A stretch of 47,722 bases of DNA from Salinibacterium sp. Its GTDB lineage: Bacteria > Actinomycetota > Actinomycetes > Actinomycetales > Microbacteriaceae. The stretch covers positions 1 to 47,722 of the forward strand of contig JANXVG010000093.1 of NCBI GenBank assembly GCA_025351795.1. Direction: 5' to 3'. Under the pieces are notes generated by a model that did not search any database, was not told the origin of the DNA, and saw only the letters and a program-made list of their open reading frames with translations. Each line of letters begins with the position of its first letter. The first letter of the stretch is position 1. This document shows positions 1 to 8,452 of the stretch, one piece after another. The position numbers and the translations under genes were made by a program.

Positions 1-351
1 CCGGGCTTGAAGGTGGTCGCCGTGGAGCCTGCCGAGTCTCCCATCCTCAACGGTGGAGCTCCAGGCCCACATAAGATTCAGGGCATCGGCGCGAACTTCG
101 TGCCCGAGGTTCTTGACCGCGAGGTCTATGACGAGGTCATCGATGTGAACATCATGCAATCGGTGGTGATGGCACGGCGCCTTGCCGCGGAGGAGGGCAT
201 CCTCGGCGGAATCTCGTCCGGCGCGGCCGTCGAGGCAGCGGTGCAGCTTGCGGCGCGTTCGGAAAACGCTGGCAAGACGATTGTCGTGATACTGGCGAGC
301 TTTGGTGAGCGCTATCTCTCGACGGTGCTGTACGAGGATCTGGTGGACTGA
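1..351 (+). CDS. cysK: Cysteine synthase A, C-terminal part (5' end outside window)
   Basis: C-terminal about 116 residues of an O-acetylserine sulfhydrylase, the PLP enzyme that makes cysteine from O-acetylserine and sulfide in the cytoplasm. The reading frame is open from base 1, so the gene starts upstream of the window. Visible family features are [11 protein letters not shown] and the GGISSGAAV segment, which in this family binds the PLP phosphate and is followed by the final helix. It ends with [10 protein letters not shown] shortly before the stop, the usual CysK C-terminus. cysE follows after 2 bases, so the two consecutive steps from serine to cysteine are co-transcribed. CysK and CysE C-termini form the cysteine synthase complex in other bacteria; whether they do so here is inference. 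Confidence 0.95.
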   Translation, partial: PGLKVVAVEPAESPILNGGAPGPHKIQGIGANFVPEVLDREVYDEVIDVNIMQSVVMARRLAAEEGILGGISSGAAVEAAVQLAARSENAGKTIVVILASFGERYLSTVLYEDLVD

Positions 352-353
352 GC

Positions 354-917
354 GTGCGGTTTGCCCAGATCAGGGAGGACATCGCCACTGCTCGACGCCG
401 TGATCCGGCTGCACGCAGCGGGGCGGAGGTGTTGCTCACGTACTCCGGACTACACGCGGTGTGGGCATATCGTGCGGCGCATCGACTGTGGTCGTGGCAC
501 TGGTTTCTGCTCGCGCGGATGGTGTCGCAATTCACCCGGTTTCTGACCGGTGTGGAGATCCACCCCGGCGCGACGATCGGCCGGCGCTTCTTCATCGATC
601 ACGGCATGGGCGTGGTGATCGGCGAGACGACCGAGATCGGCGATGACGTGCTGATCTACCACGGCGTGACACTAGGCGGCACGACGACAACCCACGAGAA
701 GCGGCATCCCACGATCGGAAACGATGTGGTGGTGGGCGCAGGCGCGAGCGTCCTAGGCCCTGTGACGATCGGATCGCACTCGCTGGTGGGCGCGCATGCG
801 GTCGTGCTCGCTGACGCCCCGGAACACTCAGTGCTCACCGGCATCCCGGCCGTCGCGCGACCGAGAGCGGGGCGTGAGCGTACCGTGCTCTACGACGACC
901 CCGGGCTCTATATCTAG
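354..917 (+). CDS. cysE: Serine O-acetyltransferase
   Basis: 187-residue serine acetyltransferase that transfers acetyl from acetyl-CoA to serine, giving the CysK substrate. The GTG start lies 2 bases after the cysK stop. The N-terminal half is helical; the C-terminal half is a left-handed beta-helix with hexapeptide repeats ([35 protein letters not shown]). The catalytic-type His occurs in FIDHGMG and the GGT/KRHPTIG loop is present. It is the short bacterial form without a long N-terminal extension, as in Bacillus and actinobacteria. Identification as SAT rather than another hexapeptide acetyltransferase is secured by the neighbouring cysK. Cysteine feedback inhibition is expected from the family but cannot be read here. 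Confidence 0.96.
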   Translation: MRFAQIREDIATARRRDPAARSGAEVLLTYSGLHAVWAYRAAHRLWSWHWFLLARMVSQFTRFLTGVEIHPGATIGRRFFIDHGMGVVIGETTEIGDDVLIYHGVTLGGTTTTHEKRHPTIGNDVVVGAGASVLGPVTIGSHSLVGAHAVVLADAPEHSVLTGIPAVARPRAGRERTVLYDDPGLYI

Positions 918-934
918 GCGAATGACCGAGTCGT

Positions 935-1810
935 TCAGCCGAGTGCAAGCATTGCTCCGGCGGCAACGGCGAGAACCAGACCCACGTACTGCAGCCAAGC
1001 GATGCGTTCCTTGAGCACGATCGCGGCGAGAATGATCGTGCCGACCGGGTAAAGCGCCGTGAGTACGGCGATCACCGAGAGTTCACCGAGCCGCACTCCG
1101 AGGAGGAGGCCGGTGTTTGCGATGGCGTCGATCACCCCACTAGCAATGGCCAGTGGGAGGCCCGCGCGCCAGCCGGTGGTCACGACGGGAAGGCCCGATG
1201 CGCGCGACCGGCGCAGGGCGAGAAGCGCGACGACGCCAATGACCGTGAACATGAGTGAACTGTTTACAGCGCGATTGATGACGAGTGGAATGAGCCCTGA
1301 GTCGCGCGGTGTCTTGTCGATCACGATGAGGAAGACGCCGATCGCGATGCCGGATCCGATCGCCATGAATACCCCCTTGGGGGATGGCCGCACGGCGTGT
1401 TTCTCCGGCACGAAACCGACGAGGACGATCGCGATGAGCGCTATCGCGAGAGCCAGGTAGCCGACCAGGTGCATGCGCTCGCCGCCAACCAGCCCCACGG
1501 CGAGTGGGACGAGCGCCGAGACCACGGCGGTGAGCGGCGAGAGGATGCTCATCGGTCCGATTGCGAGACAGGCGTAGAGCAGTGCGATCGCGATCGCACC
1601 GCTCACGCCAGATAGCGCTCCGAGCCAGATAGCGGTCCACGACCAGGTGGCGCCGACGAACGGCATCGCGATGAGTAGCACCACAAGGCCGACTGCGGCG
1701 GCGATGGCAGTGACCCGCAACGGACTAATGCGCTTTGACGCCATCCCGCCGAGGAAGTCTGCTGAACCGAAAATAATCGCGCTCGAGAGTCCGACGAGAA
1801 CAGTGAGCAT
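935..1810 (-). CDS. EamA/DMT family transporter (paralogue 1)
   Basis: 291-residue integral membrane protein of the drug/metabolite transporter superfamily with about ten hydrophobic segments arranged as two EamA repeats. The N-terminus (residues about 1-15) includes a GSADFLGG motif and the C-terminal repeat has PVGTIILAAIVLKERIAW, the conserved EamA end-of-repeat signature with a Glu-Arg pair. Substrate is unknown; family members export amino acids, metabolites or drugs. It converges on cysE with 17 bases between stops. The next gene on the same strand (1892-2755) is a clear paralogue with the same motifs, so the pair arose by tandem duplication. With 81 bases between them they may be co-transcribed. 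Confidence 0.85.
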   Translation of the reverse strand: MLTVLVGLSSAIIFGSADFLGGMASKRISPLRVTAIAAAVGLVVLLIAMPFVGATWSWTAIWLGALSGVSGAIAIALLYACLAIGPMSILSPLTAVVSALVPLAVGLVGGERMHLVGYLALAIALIAIVLVGFVPEKHAVRPSPKGVFMAIGSGIAIGVFLIVIDKTPRDSGLIPLVINRAVNSSLMFTVIGVVALLALRRSRASGLPVVTTGWRAGLPLAIASGVIDAIANTGLLLGVRLGELSVIAVLTALYPVGTIILAAIVLKERIAWLQYVGLVLAVAAGAMLALG

Positions 1811-1891
1811 GCTGGAGCCAATCGCGCGAGGAGGAACCTTAACGGTATCGGTTCGAGCGCGGACGCAGCCGTGGGTCGACGGCGTTCGCGG

Positions 1892-2755
1892 TCAGGCCAG
1901 CGCGAGCAGTGCCGCGGCCAGGAGCGCCGTGGCCAGCCCGACCCACTGCACGATAGCGACACGTTCCTTGAGCACGATCGCAGCGAGCACAATGGTGCCG
2001 GCCGGTGAGAGCGCGTTGAGCACCGAGACCACCGATAGATTCCCGACGCGCAGCGCGAGGATGAAAAAGATGCTTGCGGCAGAGTCAGTCAACCCCGAGT
2101 AGATGGCAAGAGCGGTTGCCGACGACCAACGGTGGTCTGCCGCGGGCATCGGCGATGGGCCGCGAACGATCCGCAACACCAGCACGGCACCCCAGGAAAT
2201 CCCTCCGGCGACCGAGAACACGACCAGCAGTGGAGCGAGCCCGCTGTCGGACGGCGAGAGGTCGATGAATACGAGATATAGGCCTACGCCGAGCCCCGCA
2301 CCCACTGCCATGACGATGCCGCGCACTCGAGGCCGAACCGTTCGAGCGCCCGGCACGAAGCAGATGAGCACCACGGCAAGTAGGCCGACGGCGAGTCCGA
2401 GATAGCCGATCGAGCTGAGGCGCTCGCCTCGGATGAAGGCGACAGTCACCGGCACGACGGCCGAGAGGAGCGCCATGATCGGGGCGAGGATGCTCATCGG
2501 CCCGATCGCGAGGCATCCGTACAGCAGGGCAAGCGACACGGCCCCAACGGCACCGGCGATGCCACCCCAGATGATCGCGTCGGCGCTCCACCGCGCACCG
2601 AGGAACAGCGAGACGCCGGAGAGCAACGTGACGCCTGCGATCGAGTTGACCGCGGTGACCTTTACCGCGCGCATTCGGCCAGCGGCGAGCCCACCGAAGA
2701 AGTCACTTGCGCCGTAAATGAGTGAGCCTAATAGTCCAAACAACGCGCTAAGCAT
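1892..2755 (-). CDS. EamA/DMT family transporter (paralogue 2)
   Basis: 287-residue membrane transporter with the same design as its downstream neighbour: GASDFFGGLAAGRMR near the N-terminus, AIGPMSILAPIMALLSA in the middle and SPAGTIVLAAIVLKERVA near the C-terminus. The closest match for each of these motifs within the window is the gene at 935-1810, which supports tandem duplication followed by divergence. About ten transmembrane helices are visible in two halves. The substrate cannot be inferred. No strong ribosome-binding site precedes the ATG; the upstream bases are merely G-rich. The gene diverges from the surface protein gene at 2898. Confidence 0.85.
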   Translation of the reverse strand: MLSALFGLLGSLIYGASDFFGGLAAGRMRAVKVTAVNSIAGVTLLSGVSLFLGARWSADAIIWGGIAGAVGAVSLALLYGCLAIGPMSILAPIMALLSAVVPVTVAFIRGERLSSIGYLGLAVGLLAVVLICFVPGARTVRPRVRGIVMAVGAGLGVGLYLVFIDLSPSDSGLAPLLVVFSVAGGISWGAVLVLRIVRGPSPMPAADHRWSSATALAIYSGLTDSAASIFFILALRVGNLSVVSVLNALSPAGTIVLAAIVLKERVAIVQWVGLATALLAAALLALA

Positions 2756-2897
2756 TGCCCCACTCTCGCAGACGCACCGCGGTGAATGACGGCACCCGAA
2801 TGGGGGGTCTTCTCGTGTCGTGCGGCGGTTGGCCAGTCCAATACACTTTTACCACCTAGTGGCATGCCCACAGATCACTTTCTCTTGAGCGGATGCC

Positions 2898-4763
2898 ATG
2901 CCTGCACTCTCTACCGCCCGGCGCGCCGCGGCAGCCATCGCCGCAATCACGCTCGCCGTTGGGCTCACTCTGGTCTCGGCTACCGCCGCCTCAGCCGCAA
3001 CAGTAGCCACCTACGCAGAGTTGGCAACGGCGTTTACCAGCACCGGCACTGCGCAGCTGAGTGCCGCTATCTCATCGCCAGCCAGCGAACTTGCGCTCTC
3101 CTCAAACGCCACGGTCACGCTCGACCTGGCCGGCAACACGCTCGATCTTCACAGCATCCAGTTGGGTGCCGGCTCGCAGCTCACGATCAGCGACTCGAGC
3201 GCCGGTCACACCGGTGTGCTGACAGCGGACGCGAGCGACATCGATCAGAACAGTGCGTACGCGGACGCGCGCGCCGGAATTATGGTGCCGACGACAGCGA
3301 AACTCGTCATCAGCAGCGGTACCATTCACGCGAAGGGTGGCGGCCAGGGCGGTTCGGGTATTGGTGCCCAAGGCCACGGCGGCATCGCGGCGACGCTCGG
3401 CACGATCGAAATCGATGGCGGCACCGTGGTCGCGGCATCCGCTCCGCTGGCAGCCGCAGGCATCGGGGGCGCTGCCGTGATGTCTGGCGGCACGGTGATC
3501 ATTACCGGCGGCACAGTGACCGCAACGGGCGATGGGTCGGGCGCGGGCATTGGTGGTGGGTTCTTGAGCAACATCGATGCAATCACGATTTCGGGCGGTA
3601 TCGTCACAGCGACGGGGAGTGCGGGCATCGGCAGCGGCTTATCCAGCAACGGTTCAGGTGCGATCACAATTTCAGCAGGTACCGTCACGGCAACGGGCGC
3701 GAGCGGTGGCGCGGGCATCGGAACCGGCTCCGACTCGGGGTTCACCGGCTCAATAGCTGTCTCCGGCGGCACGGTCAACGCAACTGGCGACACCGTCAGC
3801 GCGGGCATTGGCGGTGGGTCGAACGGAGCGTCTCCAGCGATCACCATCTCTGGTGGCACCGTCACGGCGACCGCGACAAGCGGTGCAGCGGTCGGTGGTG
3901 GATCGAATGGTTCCGCGGGCAGTATTGCCATTTCGGGGTCTGCGAACGTTACGGCGACGTCGAATTCAGGCGCCGGCATCGGTGGTGGGCTGCAGGGGGC
4001 GTCGACCACTATTGGCATAGCCGGCGGCACGGTGCATGCGCACTCGACGGGCGGCGGTGCGGCCATCGGAGGGGGCTTGCTCGGAGCGGCAGCCACAACG
4101 ACGATCTCCGGGGGAGTGGTTGTCGCAGTGACCGATACGTTCGCTCCGGTTATCGGCAGCGGCATCGGTGGTGGCTCTGGCGGCACAATTACGATCGACA
4201 CGAACGCAGACGTTTCCGTGGACCACAACCAGCAGTCGACAGTCATGGGTGGTTCGAACGGCACGGCGACGATCGTGGTCAACGGTATCCTCCGCATCCC
4301 GGAGACATACCTCTTGGCGCCGACGACTGGCAGCCTCACGGTTGGGTCGGCCGGCCGCATTACGGGAACGGGCGAGCTCAGGGGTGCCGCCACGGTCACC
4401 AACAACGGCAGCATCGGCCTCGCTACGGTGTCGGCGACCCACGTACAGGTACACAATTTTCTGGTGACTTTTAACACCGGCGGTCCAACGGTGCGGGTCT
4501 ACGCGTCGACCTTCGCGTACGGCGAACGTGCGTTTGCAGCCAACCCGACAAACGGTGCACTCGTCTTCGACGGCTGGTATACCCAGTCGACCGGCGGAAC
4601 CCCGTTCACGACAACCTCGCCAATCACCGCCGATATCACCGTGTTCGCTCGGTGGCAACCAGCTCTCGCCGCGACCGGCACCGACGTGGGTGCCCCGCTC
4701 TCGTTCGCCGCTCTACTCGTGCTGGGCGGTTTCGCGCTCGTGTACAGACGTCGGTTCGCCTGA
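2898..4763 (+). CDS. Secreted repeat-rich surface protein with InlB-type B repeat and LAATG sorting signal
   Basis: 621-residue exported protein. Residues about 1-33 form a signal peptide (positive start, hydrophobic core, ASA site). Residues about 110-430 are low-complexity and built from degenerate units alternating a glycine-rich GAGIGGG segment with ITISGGTVTATG, which looks like a right-handed beta-helix. Residues about 525-590 contain a Listeria-Bacteroides (InlB B) repeat with VTFNTGG, FDGWYT and VFARW. The C-terminus has LAATG, a hydrophobic stretch and RRRFA. This is a cell-wall sorting signal with the LAxTG variant used by class E sortases of actinobacteria. It is probably displayed on the cell wall and may be an adhesin or polymer-binding protein; the ligand is unknown. 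No sortase gene is in the window. The ATG follows a GAGCGGA sequence. Confidence 0.85.
   Translation: MPALSTARRAAAAIAAITLAVGLTLVSATAASAATVATYAELATAFTSTGTAQLSAAISSPASELALSSNATVTLDLAGNTLDLHSIQLGAGSQLTISDSSAGHTGVLTADASDIDQNSAYADARAGIMVPTTAKLVISSGTIHAKGGGQGGSGIGAQGHGGIAATLGTIEIDGGTVVAASAPLAAAGIGGAAVMSGGTVIITGGTVTATGDGSGAGIGGGFLSNIDAITISGGIVTATGSAGIGSGLSSNGSGAITISAGTVTATGASGGAGIGTGSDSGFTGSIAVSGGTVNATGDTVSAGIGGGSNGASPAITISGGTVTATATSGAAVGGGSNGSAGSIAISGSANVTATSNSGAGIGGGLQGASTTIGIAGGTVHAHSTGGGAAIGGGLLGAAATTTISGGVVVAVTDTFAPVIGSGIGGGSGGTITIDTNADVSVDHNQQSTVMGGSNGTATIVVNGILRIPETYLLAPTTGSLTVGSAGRITGTGELRGAATVTNNGSIGLATVSATHVQVHNFLVTFNTGGPTVRVYASTFAYGERAFAANPTNGALVFDGWYTQSTGGTPFTTTSPITADITVFARWQPALAATGTDVGAPLSFAALLVLGGFALVYRRRFA
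3480..4190 (+). repeat. Degenerate in-gene repeats encoding G-rich / ISGGTVTATG units
   Basis: Coding repeats within the surface protein gene. Each unit is about 80-115 bases and contains a variant of ggcggcacggtgaccgc plus a ggcatcggtggtggg segment. The units are diverged at the DNA level and vary in length. Because the repeat codons avoid stops in other frames, the region carries long spurious open frames on both strands. Confidence 0.7.
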
Positions 4764-4772
4764 CGCCCACGG

Positions 4773-4788
4773 GAGTCGTAAGCGACTC
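4773..4788. promoter_or_regulatory. Short palindrome between surface protein gene and recQ
   Basis: Perfect 6-bp inverted repeat GAGTCG-taag-CGACTC ending one base before the recQ -10 box. It could be a repressor operator overlapping the recQ promoter or a weak terminator for the gene ending at 4763. There is no T-run after the stem, so a terminator is the less likely reading. It does not match the actinobacterial LexA box. Confidence 0.35.
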
Positions 4789-4789
4789 T

Positions 4790-4795
4790 TAGAAT
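4790..4795 (+). promoter_or_regulatory. -10 box of a probable leaderless recQ transcript
   Basis: TAGAAT (TANNNT) is followed by exactly six bases and then the recQ ATG, so transcription should begin at or next to the start codon. No Shine-Dalgarno sequence can fit. Confidence 0.55.
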
Positions 4796-4801
4796 CACAG
4801 C

Positions 4802-6601
4802 ATGACCCCCGCGCTCGCAGTACTCGAAAAGACCTTCGGGTATTCGAGCTTCCGCGGCGACCAGGAAGAGATTATCCAGCAGGTCATCGCCGGGGGTGAC
4901 GCTCTCGTTCTCATGCCCACGGGTGGTGGCAAGTCTCTGTGCTACCAAGTGCCGGCACTCGTGCGCGAGGGTACGGGTGTGGTGATCTCTCCGCTCATCG
5001 CTCTCATGCAAGACCAGGTAGATGCTCTGTCCGCCGTCGGGGCGCGTGCGGCGTTCCTCAACTCGACGCAGTCAGCGGACGAGCGGGCACGGGTCGAGGC
5101 CGCCTACGTTGCTGGCGAACTGGACCTGCTGTATCTCGCGCCCGAGCGGCTGCGTGTTCCGTCAACCGCCGAGCTTCTCAGCCGTGGCACGATTGCTCTG
5201 TTCGCGATCGACGAAGCGCATTGTGTCTCGCAGTGGGGCCACGACTTTCGCCCAGACTACTTGCAGCTCTCCGTGCTCCACGAGCGCTGGCCGAGCGTGC
5301 CGCGCATCGCCCTGACCGCCACCGCCACCGATCGCACTCGCCAAGAGATTGTGGAGCGGCTCGATCTGGGTTCTGCGAGGCAGTTCGTATCGAGCTTCGA
5401 CCGGCCCAACATCCAGTATCGAATCGAGTCGAAGAACTCGCCAGGGCAGCAACTCCTGCAGCTGATCCGCAGTGAGCACGCGGGCGACGCGGGGATCGTC
5501 TATTGCCTGTCACGGGCATCCGTGGAGAAGACCGCTGAGTTTCTCGTCGAGCAGGGAATTGTGGCCCTGCCCTACCACGCGGGCCTGGATGCCCGGGTGC
5601 GCGCAGCGAACCAAAAGCGCTTTCTTCGTGAAGACGGTGTGATCATGGTCGCGACAATCGCCTTCGGCATGGGCATTGATAAGCCCGACGTGCGCTTTGT
5701 CGCTCACCTCGACCTACCGAAGTCGGTTGAGGGCTACTACCAGGAGACGGGCCGGGCCGGGCGTGATGGCCTTCCGGCTACCGCATGGCTCGTCTACGGA
5801 CTGCAGGATGTCGTGCAGCAGCGCCGGATGATCGACCAGTCAGAGGGCACCGAGACGCACCGTCGCAATCTCAGCGCGCATCTAAACGCGATGCTCGCCC
5901 TGTGCGAGACCGTGGAGTGTCGCCGGGTGCAGCTGCTCGCCTACTTCGGCGAGGAGTCGACGGCCTGCGGCAACTGCGACACCTGTCTCTCGCCGCCAGA
6001 GTCGTGGGACGGAACGGTGCCCGCCCAGAAACTGTTGTCCACGGTGGTGCGATTGCAGCGCGAGCGCAACCAGCGATTCGGTGCCGGTCACATCATCGAC
6101 ATCCTCATGGCTAAGACGACGCCGCGCACCACCCAGCACGGCCACGATGCGATCTCCACGTGGGGCATCGGCCAGGACCTCACCGAGCAGGAGTGGCGCG
6201 GGGTGGTGCGGCAACTGCTTGCGCAGTCCCTCCTCGCCGTGAACAGTGACGGCTTCGGCACACTCGTGATCACCGACGCGAGCGCGAGCGTTCTCGACAA
6301 CTCTCGTCGTGTGAAGATGCGCCGCGAGGTCGCACGCCCATCCAAGGCGGCGCGCAAGGCAGCTGCCATCGGTACGCTGCCGGCCGAGGCGATGCCGTTG
6401 TTCGAGAGGCTCCGCGAGTGGCGCGCCGCGGTGGCGAAGCAGCAGGCAGTTCCCGCATACATCGTTTTCGGTGATGCCACCCTGCGCGGCATCGCGATCT
6501 CGAAGCCGACAACCCTCGCCGAACTCGGCGGTATCAGCGGTGTCGGTGAGAAAAAGCTTGAGAACTGGGGCGAGGCGCTGCTCGCCGTGGTCGCGGGGTG
6601 A
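4802..6601 (+). CDS. recQ: ATP-dependent DNA helicase RecQ
   Basis: 599-residue 3'-5' superfamily 2 helicase for replication fork repair and recombination. The N-terminal motor has Walker [12 protein letters not shown] near residue 40 and the DEAH-type box [19 protein letters not shown] near residue 135, with the aromatic-rich loop. The second motor domain has PYHAGLDA and the ETGRAGRDG motif VI. A RecQ zinc-binding region follows around residues 363-398 (CRRVQLL with the CGNCDTC cluster), then a winged helix, and the protein ends with a complete HRDC domain ([13 protein letters not shown]). It is therefore a full-length RecQ, not a truncated RecQ-like form. The stop overlaps the GTG of the TetR gene, so the two may be translated from one message. 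Confidence 0.97.
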   Translation: MTPALAVLEKTFGYSSFRGDQEEIIQQVIAGGDALVLMPTGGGKSLCYQVPALVREGTGVVISPLIALMQDQVDALSAVGARAAFLNSTQSADERARVEAAYVAGELDLLYLAPERLRVPSTAELLSRGTIALFAIDEAHCVSQWGHDFRPDYLQLSVLHERWPSVPRIALTATATDRTRQEIVERLDLGSARQFVSSFDRPNIQYRIESKNSPGQQLLQLIRSEHAGDAGIVYCLSRASVEKTAEFLVEQGIVALPYHAGLDARVRAANQKRFLREDGVIMVATIAFGMGIDKPDVRFVAHLDLPKSVEGYYQETGRAGRDGLPATAWLVYGLQDVVQQRRMIDQSEGTETHRRNLSAHLNAMLALCETVECRRVQLLAYFGEESTACGNCDTCLSPPESWDGTVPAQKLLSTVVRLQRERNQRFGAGHIIDILMAKTTPRTTQHGHDAISTWGIGQDLTEQEWRGVVRQLLAQSLLAVNSDGFGTLVITDASASVLDNSRRVKMRREVARPSKAARKAAAIGTLPAEAMPLFERLREWRAAVAKQQAVPAYIVFGDATLRGIAISKPTTLAELGGISGVGEKKLENWGEALLAVVAG

Positions 6602-7146
6602 GTGCGAGCCAGCGCAGCAACCGTGGACCGGCGGCGGCAGTCGAGAACCGCGCTGCGATCATCCGGGCTGCCGGTGAGGTATTCGCCGAGCAAGGGCTGG
6701 ATGCCCCGCTCAATGCGATCGCGAAACGTGCTGGCGTCGGCCAGGGCAGTCTCTATCGGCACTTCCGCACTCGCGAGTCCCTCGCCATCGTGGCTTTCGA
6801 GGCCAACCTTGCACAGATCGAAGGTGTCGTGGCGGCAGGCGGCACTCTCGACGACGTGCTGAGGATGGTTTCCGACCAGGCCGCCAGGTCGTCGGCGTTC
6901 CTTCAGTTGATCGTTCGTCATCCCGACGACCCGCAGGTGGCAGAACTCGGTAGCCGGATTCGCGGCGTCGTCGCCGCTACCATCGATGACGGACGCATGG
7001 CGGGCACGGTGCCTGCGACGTTCGAAGTAGACGATCTGCTTCTGGCCATCCGTCTGCTGGCGGGCGCGCTCGCGGGATCGGTTCCCGCCGAGCGTACGCA
7101 ACTGGTCGAACGGGGCTGGCTGCTGCTGGGCATCCGCCTGAACTAA
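6598..7146 (+). CDS. TetR/AcrR family transcriptional regulator
   Basis: 182-residue one-component repressor. Residues about 10-60 are the TetR helix-turn-helix domain, with [20 protein letters not shown] followed by [18 protein letters not shown]; the remainder is a helical ligand-binding domain with no recognisable specificity. The GTG start overlaps the recQ stop by 4 bases. A perfect palindrome at 7193-7208, just in front of the SDR gene, is the best candidate for its operator, so it probably controls the downstream oxidoreductase in response to a small molecule. The ligand is unknown. Confidence 0.9.
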   Translation: MSASQRSNRGPAAAVENRAAIIRAAGEVFAEQGLDAPLNAIAKRAGVGQGSLYRHFRTRESLAIVAFEANLAQIEGVVAAGGTLDDVLRMVSDQAARSSAFLQLIVRHPDDPQVAELGSRIRGVVAATIDDGRMAGTVPATFEVDDLLLAIRLLAGALAGSVPAERTQLVERGWLLLGIRLN

Positions 7147-7192
7147 GTTCTCTGGCCGCGCCGGTCGCGAGGGTACATACTGGTCTCCTAAC

Positions 7193-7208
7193 CGGACACC
7201 GTTGTCCG
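7193..7208. promoter_or_regulatory. Candidate TetR operator upstream of the SDR gene
   Basis: Perfect inverted repeat CGGACA-ccgt-TGTCCG between the tetR stop and the SDR start, 22 bases before the SDR ATG. It lies just downstream of a TACATACT sequence that could serve as a -10 region, a position where a bound dimer would block transcription. Size and position fit a TetR-family operator. That it is bound by the adjacent regulator is inference from proximity. Confidence 0.55.
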
Positions 7209-7230
7209 CTTGCCAAGAAGGAGAATCATC

Positions 7231-8289
7231 ATGGCTGGTCCGTTGACCGCTAAATCGTCCATCGCCGACTGGCTGGCCGATCCGATCGGCGGACCCATCC
7301 TCACCGACCTCGTCGCCGCGGGCGGCATGGATGTTTCGGTGTTCAAGCCCGTCCGACGCTTTGCTCTCGCGCGGCTCGTGACGCTCAGCCGAGGTGCGCT
7401 CACCGCGGATGCCGTCAACGAGCTTGTCGCGAAGGTGCGGGCCGCCGAGGCGGCCGCGGGCGGCGCCTCCTACCACACACCCGACGACGAGCCCGCTGCT
7501 TCGGGGCTGAGGGAATCCGCCGCCGAGCAGTGGGTCGAGCGAATCACTCCCGGCCGCTTCGCGAGAAAGACCGTGATCGTGACAGGCGCGGGATCCGGCA
7601 TCGGTCGAGCTACGGCATCCCGGATTGCCCGCGAGGGCGGCCGAGTGGTCGCGGCCGACGTCTCGAAGGATCGCCTCGCTGACCTCGCGAAGGAGCTCAT
7701 GGGATTCGATGTCGTCACCGTGGTCGGTGACATCAGTGTGGAGAAAGACATCGTGGCGGTGGTGAAGGCGGCGAACGGCACGGTCGATGGCCTCGCTAAC
7801 ATTGCGGGAGTTGCTGACAACATGACGCCGCTGCACGAAGTGACCGATCAGGTCTGGGAACGCGTGATGCGTATCAACGTCGACGGCACGTTCAAACTGA
7901 GCCGTGCGGTCATCCCGCTCATGCTTGCCGCCGGTAGCGGCACGATCGTCAATACGGCGTCCGAAGCGTCGCTGCGCGGATCCGCGGCAGGCTTCGCGTA
8001 CACGACCTCCAAGCACGCGGTGGTCGGCATGACGAAGAGCTCTGCCTTCATGTACGGCCCGAGCGGCATCCGGGTGAATGCGGTCGCCCCCGGTGGCGTG
8101 GCCACGAATATTGAGGCGAGCTTCGACTCTGAGCTTGGCTCGGATCGCGTGGGCGGCCTGCTTGAGACGATTCCGACGATCGTGGACCCGAACGCACTCG
8201 CCGCATCGATCACGTTTCTGTTGAGTGACGACTCGGTGAACATCAATGGAGCGATCCTGCCGTCGGACGGCGGTTGGTCGGTTCAGTAG
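7231..8289 (+). CDS. Short-chain dehydrogenase/reductase with N-terminal extension
   Basis: 352-residue SDR-family NAD(P)-dependent oxidoreductase. The ATG at 7231 is preferred over an upstream in-frame TTG at 7210 because AAGAAGGAG lies 7 bases before it. The catalytic domain starts near residue 110 with the cofactor motif TGAGSGIG, has NIAG, and an active-site Tyr-Lys in AYTTSKHAVVG, then VNAVAPGGVATN. The C-terminus INGAILPSDGGWS is typical of classical SDRs. The first about 105 residues are not part of the SDR fold. They include IADWLADPIGGPILTDL, which resembles the small helical domain appended to some glycosidases and esterases (inference). The substrate is unknown. It follows a TetR gene and a likely operator. 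Confidence 0.88.
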   Translation: MAGPLTAKSSIADWLADPIGGPILTDLVAAGGMDVSVFKPVRRFALARLVTLSRGALTADAVNELVAKVRAAEAAAGGASYHTPDDEPAASGLRESAAEQWVERITPGRFARKTVIVTGAGSGIGRATASRIAREGGRVVAADVSKDRLADLAKELMGFDVVTVVGDISVEKDIVAVVKAANGTVDGLANIAGVADNMTPLHEVTDQVWERVMRINVDGTFKLSRAVIPLMLAAGSGTIVNTASEASLRGSAAGFAYTTSKHAVVGMTKSSAFMYGPSGIRVNAVAPGGVATNIEASFDSELGSDRVGGLLETIPTIVDPNALAASITFLLSDDSVNINGAILPSDGGWSVQ

Positions 8290-8299
8290 GCCTTTCATA

Positions 8300-8335
8300 G
8301 TTTCCACAACTGTTTAGCGGCCTCCCTGTGGAAAC
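8300..8335. promoter_or_regulatory. Inverted repeat between SDR and acyl-CoA oxidase genes
   Basis: 9-bp arms GTTTCCACA and TGTGGAAAC are separated by 18 bases, with a second overlapping pair CTGTTT/AAACAG inside. It begins 10 bases after the SDR stop. No T-run follows, so it could be a factor-binding site or a processed 3' hairpin. Confidence 0.35.
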
Positions 8336-8452
8336 AGCCAATGGATGCCGCCCTCCGTGTGATGCTTTCGTCTGACTTGCACGACCCGCTTTGTACACTG
8401 GGGTGCGGCTCGTACGGTGGAATCACGGTTCCAGCCACGAAACGAGAAACTT

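Noticed and set aside
2786-4474. 562-codon open frame on the plus strand overlapping the surface protein gene
   Set aside because: It is in a different frame from the signal-peptide protein. Its product is Arg/His-rich nonsense, and the frame is open only because the repeat units avoid stops.
3326-4477. 383-codon antisense frame, very Pro-rich
   Set aside because: Direct complement of the Gly/Thr repeat codons; no start signal and no independent coding character.
6088-8307. 739-codon antisense open frame spanning recQ, tetR and the SDR gene
   Set aside because: All three plus-strand genes are unmistakable by motif. The antisense product is Arg/Asp/His-rich, as expected from the complement of GC-rich codons.
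8300-8335. DnaA boxes or a replication origin suggested by TTTCCACA motifs
   Set aside because: Only two diverged motifs, no cluster, no AT-rich unwinding region and no dnaA/dnaN neighbourhood.
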